A DNA stretch of 8,329 nucleotides from contig DATJUH010000159.1 of NCBI GenBank assembly GCA_035502515.1, positions 1-8,329 of the forward strand, given 5' to 3'. This document shows, piece after piece, positions 1 through 7,331 of this stretch. How positions within the stretch are numbered: position 1 is the first letter of the stretch; every line of letters begins with the position of its first letter. The notes beneath the pieces were generated by a model that did no database searches, was not told the origin of the DNA, and worked only from the letters and a program-made list of their open reading frames with translations. Source of the DNA: Fen-671 sp035502515. Its GTDB lineage: Bacteria; Actinomycetota; Acidimicrobiia; Acidimicrobiales; Palsa-688. Position numbers and translations under genes: made by a program.

Positions 1-3000
1 GTGCGTCGCTCACGCTGCCGTTGCCGGTATCTCCGTCGAGGCAGCATTTCGAGCCGGACCTCGCTCTCAGTTATGACACGGGCGCCGGCAACAGCCCCTT
101 CGGCCTCGGCTGGAGGGTCAATTGCCCCTCGATCACGCGCAAGACCTCCATGGGACTGCCGCTGTACCAGGACAGCGACGACTCAGACGTTTTCGTCCTG
201 TCCGAAGCCGAAGATCTGGTGCCTTTGCTCGTACAGCAAGGCGACAACTGGGTGCCCTATTCGGCTCCGGATCCGACGGGCACCTTTACCGTTCGGCGGT
301 ACCGCCCTCGCGCCGAGGCCGGGTTTGCCCGCATAGAACGGTGGCAGGACAACTCTTCGGGCGACGTCCACTGGCAGACCATCTCGGCCCAGAACGTCAC
401 CAGGATCTTCGGCCAGAGCCCGGCCACCCGCATCAGCGACCCTGCCGACGAGTCACGGGTATTTGCCTGGTTGCTCGACTTCACTTTCGACGACCGGGGC
501 AATGCCATGTCGTTCCAATACAAGGCCGAAGATGCGACGAATGCGCCTGTGGCCGCCCACGAACAGGGGCGGGTCGTCAGCGCGAACCGGTACTTGAAGC
601 GGGTGCTATACGGCAACACGACCCCCTACTCGCCCAGCGGCAGCCAGCCCACATCCTGGTTCTTCGAGCTGGTCCTCGATTTCGGCGAGCACGACCTGAC
701 CAACCCGCAGCCGACCGAGACCACCGTCTGGCCGTGCCGGCCGGACCCCTTCTCGAACTACCGCTCGTGCTTCGAGATCCGCACGTACCGGTTATGCCGC
801 CGGGCCCTTATGTTCCATCGTTTTCCCGACGGCCTGGGCACACCGGCAACGCTCGTCCGTTCCCTCGACCTCACATATACGACGGACGCGCCGAAAGACG
901 CAACGCGGCCAAATTACTCGCTGCTGGCGTCGGTGACCCAGCAGGGGTACATACCTGACAGCAGCGGCGTCCCGGTGGCAACAGCACTGCCGTCCCTCAC
1001 TTTCGGCTACTCGCCGCTCACGATCGAGGACACGGTGGAAGTCGCCGGTCCGGACGTCCTCGGGAACCTTCCCGCAGGCGTCGACGGACGGGGCTGGCGG
1101 TGGTGCGACCTCGACGGCGAAGGGCTCCCCGGCATAATCGCAGAAAGCGACGATGCCTGGTACTACAAGCGCAATCTCAGTGCTTACCCATTCCCGGGCT
1201 CATCAGTCACCGCCCGCTTCGAGCCGCTGGAGCTCGTCGCCACCAAGCCCGCCGGCCCCGCCGCGGCCGGCTCCCCGCAGCTGGTCGACCTGCATGGCGA
1301 CGGCCAACTCTGCGCGGTGGACTACGGCCCGCCGATGGCGGGCTATTTTGCCCGGGACGGCGATGGTGGCTGGCTGCCGTTCAAACCGTTCCCTACCACT
1401 GCGGCTTTGCCCTGGGCGGACCCCAACGTACGCTCGGTCGACCTCGACGGGGACGGGCTGGCCGACGTCCTTTTGACCGACGATGGCGCGTTCACCTGGT
1501 TCCCATGGTTGGCGGAGGACGGGTTCGGGCCGGCCCAGCGGGTCGCCAACACCCGCGACGAGGACGCCGGGCCGGCGCTCGTCCTGGACGAGGGCGACTG
1601 GTCGGTATACCTCGCCGATATGAACGGCGACGGCCTGAGCGACCTGGCGCGGGTGCGCAACGGAGAAGTCTGCTATTGGCCGAACCTGGGCTACGGCCGC
1701 TTCGGGGCCAAGGTCGTAATGGACGGCGCGCCGTGGTTCGATACCCCCGACGACTTCGACAGCCGCCGCATCCGTTTCGCCGATGTCGACGGCTCCGGCC
1801 CTGCCGACCTTATCTACATCGGCCCCCAAGGCGTCACCCTGTGGTTCAGCGAGTCCGGTAATTCGTACACCGAGCCGACCACGCTGGCGTCTTTGCCCGG
1901 TGCCGACGACGTTGCCGTCGTGAGCGCCGTTGACCTGCTGGGCACCGGGACCGGTTGCTTGGCCTGGTCGTCTCCGTTGCCGGCCGAGAGCGGACGCCAG
2001 TTGCGTTACGTGCAACTGACAGCCGGCGTTAAGCCTTACCTTCTGAACACGGCCGTCAACAACATGGGCGCCGAAACAACGCTTACCTACGCCCCTTCGA
2101 CCCGGTACTACGTCGAGGACTTATTGGCCGGTACACCGTGGGTGACGCGCCTGCCCTTCCCTGTCCATGTCGTAGCCCAAAAGCAGGTCACCGACGCGAT
2201 TAGCGGCACTCAACTGGTCTCCAGCTACAGCTACCACCATGGCTATTTCGACTCCGTGGAACGCGAGTTCAGGGGGTTCGCCCGCGTCGACCAGACCGAC
2301 ACCGACTCCGTCCCCGCCGCGTCCGGCACGGGGACCTTTACCCAGACGCCCACCAAAAGCGGGGCCGAGTTCGTCCTCCCACCGGTCCTCACCCGTACGT
2401 GGGTCAACACCGGCGCCTACGTCGACGGCGACGAGATCGCAGCCGCGCTGGCGGGTGAGTACTACCAGGGCGACGCCGGGGCGAAGCACCTATCGGGCAC
2501 ATTGTTCCTTGGGGAGGCCACTCCGGAGGAATTCCGCGAAGCATGCCGCGCTTTGCGGGGCCGTCCACTGCGCAGTGAAATCTACGCCCTCGATGGCACC
2601 GCCGTCGCCGCCAACCCCTACACGGTCACCGAGCACCGGTACCAGGTAAGCCTCCTCCAGGCACCCACGGCGGTCAGCTACGGCAGCGTTTACGCGTGCG
2701 AGCTCGAGTCCCTCTCCTATAACTACGAAAGGGACCCGGCCGACCCCCGGGCTCAGCACGAACTGACCCTGGAAGTCGATGCCTACGGGACGGTGACCAG
2801 GTCGGCCGGCGTCGCCTATCCCCGCCGTTCGCCCGCCTACCCCGAACAATCGGCCACATTGGTCACCTACGTCGAGCACGACGTCGCCAATGTCGCCGAC
2901 CAGGGTGACTGGTACCGCGTCGGGCTGCCCGTCGAGACTCGCTCCTACGAACTGACGGGAGTGGCCCCGAGCGCGCCCGGCGACCTGTTCGACCCCGCCG

Positions 3001-6000
3001 CCCTGTTGACACAGGCGTCGGCCGCCGAAGTGCTCAATTACGAGCAGACGGCCACCGGTGCCGTTGCCCAAAAACGCCTTTTCGGGCGGGAGCGGACGGT
3101 GTACCGTCCCAACAACCTCACCGGCTCGCTCCCGACCGGGCAGGTGGAGTCCCTGGCACTGGTCGACCGAACGTACCGGCTCATGCTGACCTCCGGGCTG
3201 ATTTCTCTGGCTTACTCAGGGATATCAGGTACAGCCCCGGCCTCCTCGATCACTGCCGCCGCCACCGCAGCCGGGGGGCTGGTCGACCTCGACGGCGACG
3301 GGGACCTGTGGGCGCCGTCGCCCCGTGATTTTTACTCGCCGGCGGGGACCACGTTTACCATGCCGACAGCACCGGCCCCCGACCCCAGTTATGCGGCGCA
3401 GCACTTCTACCTTCCCCAGGGCCACGTAGATCCCTTTGGAGGGGTTACCGCCGTGACCTGGACGAACGACCTCGTCGTCGGGGCCACGACGGATCCGGTC
3501 GGCAATGTCACCACGGCAGCCATCAACTACCGGGTCCTCCAACCCTGGTTGGTCACCGACGCCAACCAAAACCGCACGGGCGCCCGCTTCGATGCCCTGG
3601 GGATGGTCACGGCGACAGCACTAATGGGAAAGGCCCTCCCCAACGGGACCGACGAGGGGGACCACCTCGACCTCACCACCGACGAGGCGTCACCTTCGGA
3701 CGACCCGACGAGCACTTACGACTACAACCTGACGGCGTACAGCACGTGGGCCAACAACCCTTCGCGCGACGCCGCCCACCCCGCCCCTGTTTGGGCGCAT
3801 ACGCGCACCCGAGTGGTCCACAAGGAGCCGACCACGCCGTGGCTCGAGTCCTACACGTACATCGACGGCATGGCCCGTGTCGCCTTGACCAAGGCGCAAG
3901 CCGAGCCCGGCACCGCACCGGTACGCGACGCGGCGGGAAACCTGGTCTACGGCGCAGGTGGACAGCTCGAACTGGCGCCGACGACATCCAGGTGGGCCGG
4001 GACCGGCCGCACCGTCTACGACAACAAGGCGAACCCGGTCAAAGCCTACGAGCCGTTCTTCGACAGCAGCCCCGCTTACACCGACGAAATCGATCTGGTG
4101 CAGTGCGGCGTTACAGCCATAACCCGTTATGACCCGCTCTCGCGTGCGGTGCGCGTCGACAACCCGGACGGCAGCTTCAGCAGCGTCGAGTTCGACCCGT
4201 GGCGTCGGCTCGCCTATGACGAGGACGACAATGTCCTGGATAGCGCCTGGTACCAGGCGTTCATGGCCGAACCGGCCGGGAGCGACGATCGCGACGCCGC
4301 CACCAAGGCGGCCGCATTGGCCAATACGCCGACGGTCTCGGACCTCGACAGTCTCGGACGCGTCTTCCATACTGTTGGCGACGGGATCAGCGGCCAGCTC
4401 CAAACCACGTTCGCCCTGGACGTGCAAGGCCGTATCGTCGCCACCACCGACGCACTTAGCCGGACGGTCCTCACGACCATGTATGACATGGCCGGGGGCG
4501 GTGCTCAGACCGTCAGCGCCGACGCAGGGCAGCGTTGGATGCTCCTCGACGCCGGCGGTAAACCAATCCTGACATGGGACAGCCGGAGTACCCGGGTCCG
4601 CCGCACGTATGACGGGGCGCAGCGACCGGCCGGGGTCTACGTCACGTTGGCGGCCGGGGCTGAGCAACTGGCGGAACAGACGATTTATGGCGAGGGACAA
4701 GCCAACGACGTGGGCGCCAACCTGCGCGGGGCCGTGTTCCAGCAGCGGGATGGCACCGGCGTCGCCACTACGACCGCCAAGGATTTCAAAGGGAACATTT
4801 TGGCCGCGTCCCGCCAACTGCTCGACGACTTCGTCGATAACGTCGACTGGACGACCGGTCCGGCACTAAGCCCGGAAACATTCACGACGGCGAGCACCTA
4901 CGACGCGCTCAGCCGGGCGGTGACGGCCACAACACCGGACGGCACCGTCACTTCACACACCTTCAACCAACGAAGCCTCCTCTCCGCCGTGACCGTCAAC
5001 CTCCGCGGCTCGGCCACCGCCACCAGCGTCGTCGAGAGCATCACCTACGACGCAAAGCAGCAGCGGCAGAGCATCGCCTACGGCAACGGCGCGACAACCG
5101 ATTACACCTATGACCCCGAGACCTTCCGGCTGACGCGCCTAACGACCAGCCGGCCAGGCGGCGCCGGGGCGCTACAGGACCTCACCTACGCCTACGACCC
5201 GGTGGGCAACATCACCCGCCTCGACGACGCCGCCCAACAGACCAAATTTTTCAATAACCAGGTGGTACCGGCCAATGCCGATTACACCTACGACGCCGGT
5301 TACCGCCTTGTGCGTGCCGCCGGTCGCGAGCACGTCAGCCAGAGCGCCGCGGCCGGCACGTCCTGGGACGACTCCTCCCGCATTTCCGTCCCACTCCCGA
5401 CGGACGGCCAGGCTATGGCCAATTACACCGAGGCCTACGCGTACGATTCCGTCGGCAATTTCCAGACTGTCACGCACACGGCCGCCAGCGGGAGCTGGAC
5501 ACGCAGTTATTCCTATGACCAACCGGCGGCGCCGGCGGCAAATAACCGGCTCACCTCGACGACCATCGGGACGACTACCGAAAGGTACACTTACGACGGC
5601 AACGGCAATGTCACGTCCATGCCGCAACTGTCGCTCGTCTCCTGGGACTGGGCCAACCGGCTGGCGGCGGCGGCCAGCCAGATCGTCGTCGAAGGGACGC
5701 CGGAGACGACCTATTACCGCTACGACTCGAGCGGCCAGCGCACCGTCAAGGTCACGAACAACCAGGCGGGCACCCGGACGGCCGAACGTATTTATCTCGG
5801 GACTTACGAGGTCTACCGGGAGTACAGCTCATCCGGGAGTGTCAGCCTCGAGGTCGACAGCGTCCATGTGAGCGACGACGCCGAACTGGCCAAGCGGATC
5901 TGCCTGTTCGAGACAACCCTGACGGCAGCGAGCCCGTCCACCCCCGCTGCTGCCAGTACCACCACGAGTACGACCCTGACGCGCTACCAGCTTGGCAACC

Positions 6001-7331
6001 ACCTCGGCTCTGCCGTCCTCGAGCTCGACGACGGCGCCGCCATCATCACTTACGAGGAGTACTACCCGTACGGCAGCACGTCGTTCCAGTCCGGCCGCAG
6101 CCAGAGCGAGGTGTCCCTGAAGCGCTACCGGTACACAGGCAAAGAGCGCGATGTCGAGAGCGGCCTGTATTATCACGGGGCGCGCTACTACGCCCCGTGG
6201 CTGGGACGATGGACCGCTTGCGACCCTCTGGGGGTCGTGGAGGGCACCAACCTCTACGCCTATGCCTCGGGCAACCCGGTCATTTTCAGCGATCCGAGCG
6301 GCACCTTGAGCGACCAGGACGAGTTGCCGGGCCCGGTTCTCGATGTGTTGAGCCACTTCGGCACGTCCTCGAGCCCGGACGGGGGTTCTGACGGGCCCGG
6401 AGGAGGTTTCTTCAGTGCTATAGGGGAGTTTTTCAGCTCCATCGCAAAAGGGATCGGCTCCGCGTTGAGCACCGCCTGGGAATGGGTGAAAGGGGCCGCC
6501 AGTTCAGCCTGGGAATGGACCAAAGGGGCGGTCAGCGCCGCATGGGACTGGACCAAGGGCGCCGCCACTTCGGCCTGGGACTGGACCAAGGGGGCAGTCA
6601 GCTCGGCATGGGAATGGACGAAGGGGGCCGCCAGTGCGGCCTGGGACTGGACCAAAGGAGCCGTTACCTCAGCTTGGAACTGGACCAAACAAGCGGCCGC
6701 CTGGACATGGAACTGGGTACTGGCGCCCCTCGTACGGACGGCTACCAACGCTCTCGCCGGCGCGGTGCTCGGCGGCCTCGCAGGCGGCCCCGTCGGCGCC
6801 GTAATAGGAGGCATCCTCGGAGCCGGCACCGGCGCCGTGCACGGGTGGGAAATGGCGGCGGCCCACACCTACGACTGGGGCAGTTTCTCCGGGTGGGCCG
6901 AGTTCGTGGTGGACAACACGTGGTCCCTGCCCAATTCGCTCATCGCCTCGGTTTTCGCCACGGCCAATGTCGTTGGAGGAAACCCGATAAACAAAGGCGA
7001 GAGCCAGGGCACCGGTCAGCTGGTGTTCCAGAAGGAACTACTGCCGCCCTATGCGACAACTCTCGGAAATGTCACGGTGGGCAGCCATCCAGAGGTCCAC
7101 GAGCGTTTCCACGGATTTCAGGCCCGCCTCTTCGGTCCGCTGTTCTACCCAACTGTTATAGCGAATTATGCAATAGCCACGGTTGCACCTTATTGGCTCC
7201 TTTACCATTCCTCCAGGTACCCCGGCCTGCCGATCAAATCGGTCGGGCAGTATTTCAGCCGCGGCGTGTACCCACATGTGTGGGCCGAGGATTGGGCCTA
7301 CTCCATCGACCCCCACTCATCTCCTCAGTAA
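1..7331 (+). CDS. Fused TcB-TcC-like Rhs toxin (SpvB/TcdB/Rhs) with a C-terminal metalloprotease-like tip; 5' partial
   Basis: Reading frame starts at base 3 and is open through the left edge, so the true start lies upstream. A TTG at base 21 sits inside the conserved 'SLTLPLPVSPSR' lead-in of SpvB domains and is not a credible start. At least 2442 residues, stop TAA 7329-7331. Domains: SpvB N-terminal (HFEPDLALSYDTGAGNSPFG, residues 15-34, to about 340), Asp-rich propeller loops (about 363-620), TcdB middle regions (about 680-890), YD repeats (about 1375-1920), Rhs core (1994-2100), variable tip (2101-2442). In known Tc toxins TcB and TcC form a hollow shell that encapsulates a cleaved TcC tip and docks on a TcA pore. 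Here both parts are one protein, close to the summed length of separate TcB plus TcC. No TcA is visible and no signal peptide can be judged because the N-terminus is missing. The shell family is secure; delivery route and target are inferred. Confidence 0.95.
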   Translation, partial: ASLTLPLPVSPSRQHFEPDLALSYDTGAGNSPFGLGWRVNCPSITRKTSMGLPLYQDSDDSDVFVLSEAEDLVPLLVQQGDNWVPYSAPDPTGTFTVRRYRPRAEAGFARIERWQDNSSGDVHWQTISAQNVTRIFGQSPATRISDPADESRVFAWLLDFTFDDRGNAMSFQYKAEDATNAPVAAHEQGRVVSANRYLKRVLYGNTTPYSPSGSQPTSWFFELVLDFGEHDLTNPQPTETTVWPCRPDPFSNYRSCFEIRTYRLCRRALMFHRFPDGLGTPATLVRSLDLTYTTDAPKDATRPNYSLLASVTQQGYIPDSSGVPVATALPSLTFGYSPLTIEDTVEVAGPDVLGNLPAGVDGRGWRWCDLDGEGLPGIIAESDDAWYYKRNLSAYPFPGSSVTARFEPLELVATKPAGPAAAGSPQLVDLHGDGQLCAVDYGPPMAGYFARDGDGGWLPFKPFPTTAALPWADPNVRSVDLDGDGLADVLLTDDGAFTWFPWLAEDGFGPAQRVANTRDEDAGPALVLDEGDWSVYLADMNGDGLSDLARVRNGEVCYWPNLGYGRFGAKVVMDGAPWFDTPDDFDSRRIRFADVDGSGPADLIYIGPQGVTLWFSESGNSYTEPTTLASLPGADDVAVVSAVDLLGTGTGCLAWSSPLPAESGRQLRYVQLTAGVKPYLLNTAVNNMGAETTLTYAPSTRYYVEDLLAGTPWVTRLPFPVHVVAQKQVTDAISGTQLVSSYSYHHGYFDSVEREFRGFARVDQTDTDSVPAASGTGTFTQTPTKSGAEFVLPPVLTRTWVNTGAYVDGDEIAAALAGEYYQGDAGAKHLSGTLFLGEATPEEFREACRALRGRPLRSEIYALDGTAVAANPYTVTEHRYQVSLLQAPTAVSYGSVYACELESLSYNYERDPADPRAQHELTLEVDAYGTVTRSAGVAYPRRSPAYPEQSATLVTYVEHDVANVADQGDWYRVGLPVETRSYELTGVAPSAPGDLFDPAALLTQASAAEVLNYEQTATGAVAQKRLFGRERTVYRPNNLTGSLPTGQVESLALVDRTYRLMLTSGLISLAYSGISGTAPASSITAAATAAGGLVDLDGDGDLWAPSPRDFYSPAGTTFTMPTAPAPDPSYAAQHFYLPQGHVDPFGGVTAVTWTNDLVVGATTDPVGNVTTAAINYRVLQPWLVTDANQNRTGARFDALGMVTATALMGKALPNGTDEGDHLDLTTDEASPSDDPTSTYDYNLTAYSTWANNPSRDAAHPAPVWAHTRTRVVHKEPTTPWLESYTYIDGMARVALTKAQAEPGTAPVRDAAGNLVYGAGGQLELAPTTSRWAGTGRTVYDNKANPVKAYEPFFDSSPAYTDEIDLVQCGVTAITRYDPLSRAVRVDNPDGSFSSVEFDPWRRLAYDEDDNVLDSAWYQAFMAEPAGSDDRDAATKAAALANTPTVSDLDSLGRVFHTVGDGISGQLQTTFALDVQGRIVATTDALSRTVLTTMYDMAGGGAQTVSADAGQRWMLLDAGGKPILTWDSRSTRVRRTYDGAQRPAGVYVTLAAGAEQLAEQTIYGEGQANDVGANLRGAVFQQRDGTGVATTTAKDFKGNILAASRQLLDDFVDNVDWTTGPALSPETFTTASTYDALSRAVTATTPDGTVTSHTFNQRSLLSAVTVNLRGSATATSVVESITYDAKQQRQSIAYGNGATTDYTYDPETFRLTRLTTSRPGGAGALQDLTYAYDPVGNITRLDDAAQQTKFFNNQVVPANADYTYDAGYRLVRAAGREHVSQSAAAGTSWDDSSRISVPLPTDGQAMANYTEAYAYDSVGNFQTVTHTAASGSWTRSYSYDQPAAPAANNRLTSTTIGTTTERYTYDGNGNVTSMPQLSLVSWDWANRLAAAASQIVVEGTPETTYYRYDSSGQRTVKVTNNQAGTRTAERIYLGTYEVYREYSSSGSVSLEVDSVHVSDDAELAKRICLFETTLTAASPSTPAAASTTTSTTLTRYQLGNHLGSAVLELDDGAAIITYEEYYPYGSTSFQSGRSQSEVSLKRYRYTGKERDVESGLYYHGARYYAPWLGRWTACDPLGVVEGTNLYAYASGNPVIFSDPSGTLSDQDELPGPVLDVLSHFGTSSSPDGGSDGPGGGFFSAIGEFFSSIAKGIGSALSTAWEWVKGAASSAWEWTKGAVSAAWDWTKGAATSAWDWTKGAVSSAWEWTKGAASAAWDWTKGAVTSAWNWTKQAAAWTWNWVLAPLVRTATNALAGAVLGGLAGGPVGAVIGGILGAGTGAVHGWEMAAAHTYDWGSFSGWAEFVVDNTWSLPNSLIASVFATANVVGGNPINKGESQGTGQLVFQKELLPPYATTLGNVTVGSHPEVHERFHGFQARLFGPLFYPTVIANYAIATVAPYWLLYHSSRYPGLPIKSVGQYFSRGVYPHVWAEDWAYSIDPHSSPQ
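3..1020 (+). other. SpvB-like N-terminal domain of the toxin
   Basis: The segment opens with the family signature: a Leu/Pro-rich strand, 'SPSR', then 'FEPDLALSYDTGAGNSPFG' and 'LGW'. It continues with 'RIFGQSPATRISDP' and 'VFAWLLDFTFDDRGNAMSFQY', both typical of the first domain of SpvB and TcB proteins. In TcB structures this region contributes to the shell wall. The first few dozen residues are missing because the window begins inside the domain. The right-hand boundary is approximate and was placed just before the first DxDGxG loop. Confidence 0.85.
1090..1860 (+). other. FG-GAP/VCBS-like propeller region, five Asp-rich loops
   Basis: Five short loops of the form DxDGxGxxD begin at bases 1107 (DLDGEG), 1287 (DLHGDG), 1440 (DLDGDGLAD), 1617 (DMNGDGLSD) and 1782 (DVDGSGPAD). 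They lie 60, 51, 59 and 55 residues apart, the spacing expected of propeller blades. Such loops bind calcium in FG-GAP/VCBS repeats. In TcB the propeller forms the gate that contacts the TcA channel. A further isolated loop, DLDGDGDLW at 3285-3311, lies in the later middle region and is probably structural there. Confidence 0.8.
2037..2660 (+). other. TcdB toxin middle domains
   Basis: The first part carries 'NMGAETTLTYAPSTRYY', 'LPFPVHVV', 'SSYSYHHGYFDS' and 'EREFRGFARVDQTDTDS', which I recognise as the conserved N-terminal half of the TcdB middle region. The second part (from about 2502) has 'LFLGEATPEEFREACRALRG' followed by 'EIYALDGT' and 'YTVTEHRYQ', matching the C-terminal half. These domains are diagnostic of the TcB class of Tc toxins and separate this protein from ordinary Rhs effectors. 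Edges are approximate. Confidence 0.85.
4119..5760 (+). repeat. YD (Rhs) repeat array
   Basis: About a dozen YD-type repeats are visible, beginning with RYDPLSRAVRV (Tyr codon at 4128) and including MYDMAGGG (4482), TYDGAQRP (4608), TYDALSRAV (4899), TYDAKQQRQS (5046), TYDPETFRLTRL (5109), AYDPVGNITRL, TYDAGYRLV, AYDSVGNFQTV, TYDGNGNVTSM and RYDSSGQRTV (5721). These build the spiralling beta-sheet cocoon in Rhs and TcC proteins. The repeats are diverged at DNA level, so this is an old protein repeat and not a recent tandem duplication. Confidence 0.9.
5982..6302 (+). other. Rhs core (RHS-associated core domain) with aspartyl self-cleavage residues
   Basis: The core runs from 'RYQLGNHLGSAVLELDD' through 'YEEYYPYGSTSF', 'YRYTGKERDVESGLYYHGAR' and 'LGRW' to a final DPSG. 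It plugs the Rhs shell and cuts off the variable tip. Arg2061 (in GARYY), Asp2074 (in CDPLG, codon 6222) and Asp2097 (in SDPSG, codon 6291) are spaced 13 and 23 residues apart. From memory these spacings match the catalytic Arg/Asp/Asp of TcC proteins such as YenC2 and TccC3. Cleavage is therefore expected just after the core, near 'DPSGTL'. A Ser/Thr/Ala-rich spacer (about 5920-5978) precedes the core. Confidence 0.9.
6474..6716 (+). repeat. Tandem 11-residue (33-bp) Trp-rich repeat, seven copies plus a partial
   Basis: Consensus A-W-[ED]-W-T-K-G-A-[AV]-[ST]-[SA]. Units begin at 6474, 6507, 6540, 6573, 6606, 6639 and 6672, with a partial unit (TWNW) at 6705. Position 9 alternates Ala, Val, Ala, Val, Ala, Val, giving a 22-residue (66-bp) higher-order period. 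The first codon also follows this pattern: gca in units 3 and 5, gcc in units 2, 4 and 6. Lys, Gly, Ala and Ser codons vary between units, so the protein pattern is kept while the DNA has drifted. Eleven-residue periods fit a continuous amphipathic helix (three turns). Trp at positions 2 and 4 and an acid-Lys pair at 3 and 6 suggest an interface or membrane-surface role. Confidence 0.9.
6756..6845 (+). other. Glycine-zipper hydrophobic segment in the toxin tip
   Basis: Thirty residues made almost only of Gly, Ala, Val, Leu and Ile, with recurring GG/GxxxG spacing: 'AGAVLGGLAGG', then Pro-Val, then 'GAVIGGILGAGTGAVHG'. A Gly-Gly-Pro in the middle could be the turn of a hairpin. Glycine zippers of this kind occur in membrane-inserting segments and in many secreted toxins just before the catalytic domain. 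The sequence shows the composition directly; membrane insertion is inferred. Confidence 0.7.
6987..7328 (+). other. Putative zincin metalloprotease toxin domain (HExxH)
   Basis: The motif H-E-R-F-H is encoded at 7098-7112 (His2366, Glu2367, His2370). It is preceded by 'TLGNVTVGSHPEV' and followed by 'GFQARLFGPLFYP'. Further on 'VWAEDWAYSID' supplies Glu2429, 59 residues after the second His, as a possible third zinc ligand. The same order (HExxH, then GPL-x-x-P, then E-x-W-A) recurs in C-terminal domains I know from Rhs and other polymorphic proteins. Zinc-peptidase tips are an established toxin class in such systems. Predicted action is zinc-dependent cleavage of a protein in the target cell; the substrate cannot be told. 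The left boundary is approximate. Confidence 0.65.

Larger units (their letters stand above)
6303..7328 (+). other. Variable C-terminal toxin tip: linker, Trp repeats, glycine zipper, HExxH domain
   Basis: About 342 residues follow the core, in the position of the cargo in Rhs and TcC toxins. Layout: a Gly/Ser/Asp-rich linker (6303-6405); a Phe/Ile-rich amphipathic stretch starting 'FFSAIGEFFSSIAKGIGSAL'; the 11-residue Trp repeats (6474-6716); a hydrophobic glycine-rich segment (6756-6845); an intermediate region; and the protease-like end. I see no cysteine in the tip. The size is close to the usual Tc cargo of about 30 kDa, slightly larger. Hydrophobic and Trp-rich segments before the catalytic end suggest membrane contact, which is inference. 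Confidence 0.75.

Noticed and set aside
21..23. TTG as the start of the toxin gene
   Set aside because: Codons from base 3 to 20 already encode conserved SpvB lead-in residues in the same frame, so the gene begins before the window.
122..958. 278-codon plus-strand frame within the SpvB region
   Set aside because: Arg/Pro/His-rich shadow frame of the toxin gene; the overlapping frame has unmistakable SpvB motifs.
3690..4817. Long open frame of 375 codons on the minus strand
   Set aside because: It lies wholly within the YD-repeat part of the toxin gene, its composition (Val, Gly, Arg, Asp) is that of an antisense shadow of GC-rich coding DNA, and it shows no family motif.
6474..6716. 33-bp tandem repeat considered as a CRISPR or DNA-level satellite
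   Set aside because: There are no spacers, the period is an exact multiple of three, and variation is largely synonymous or conservative, so it is a protein repeat.
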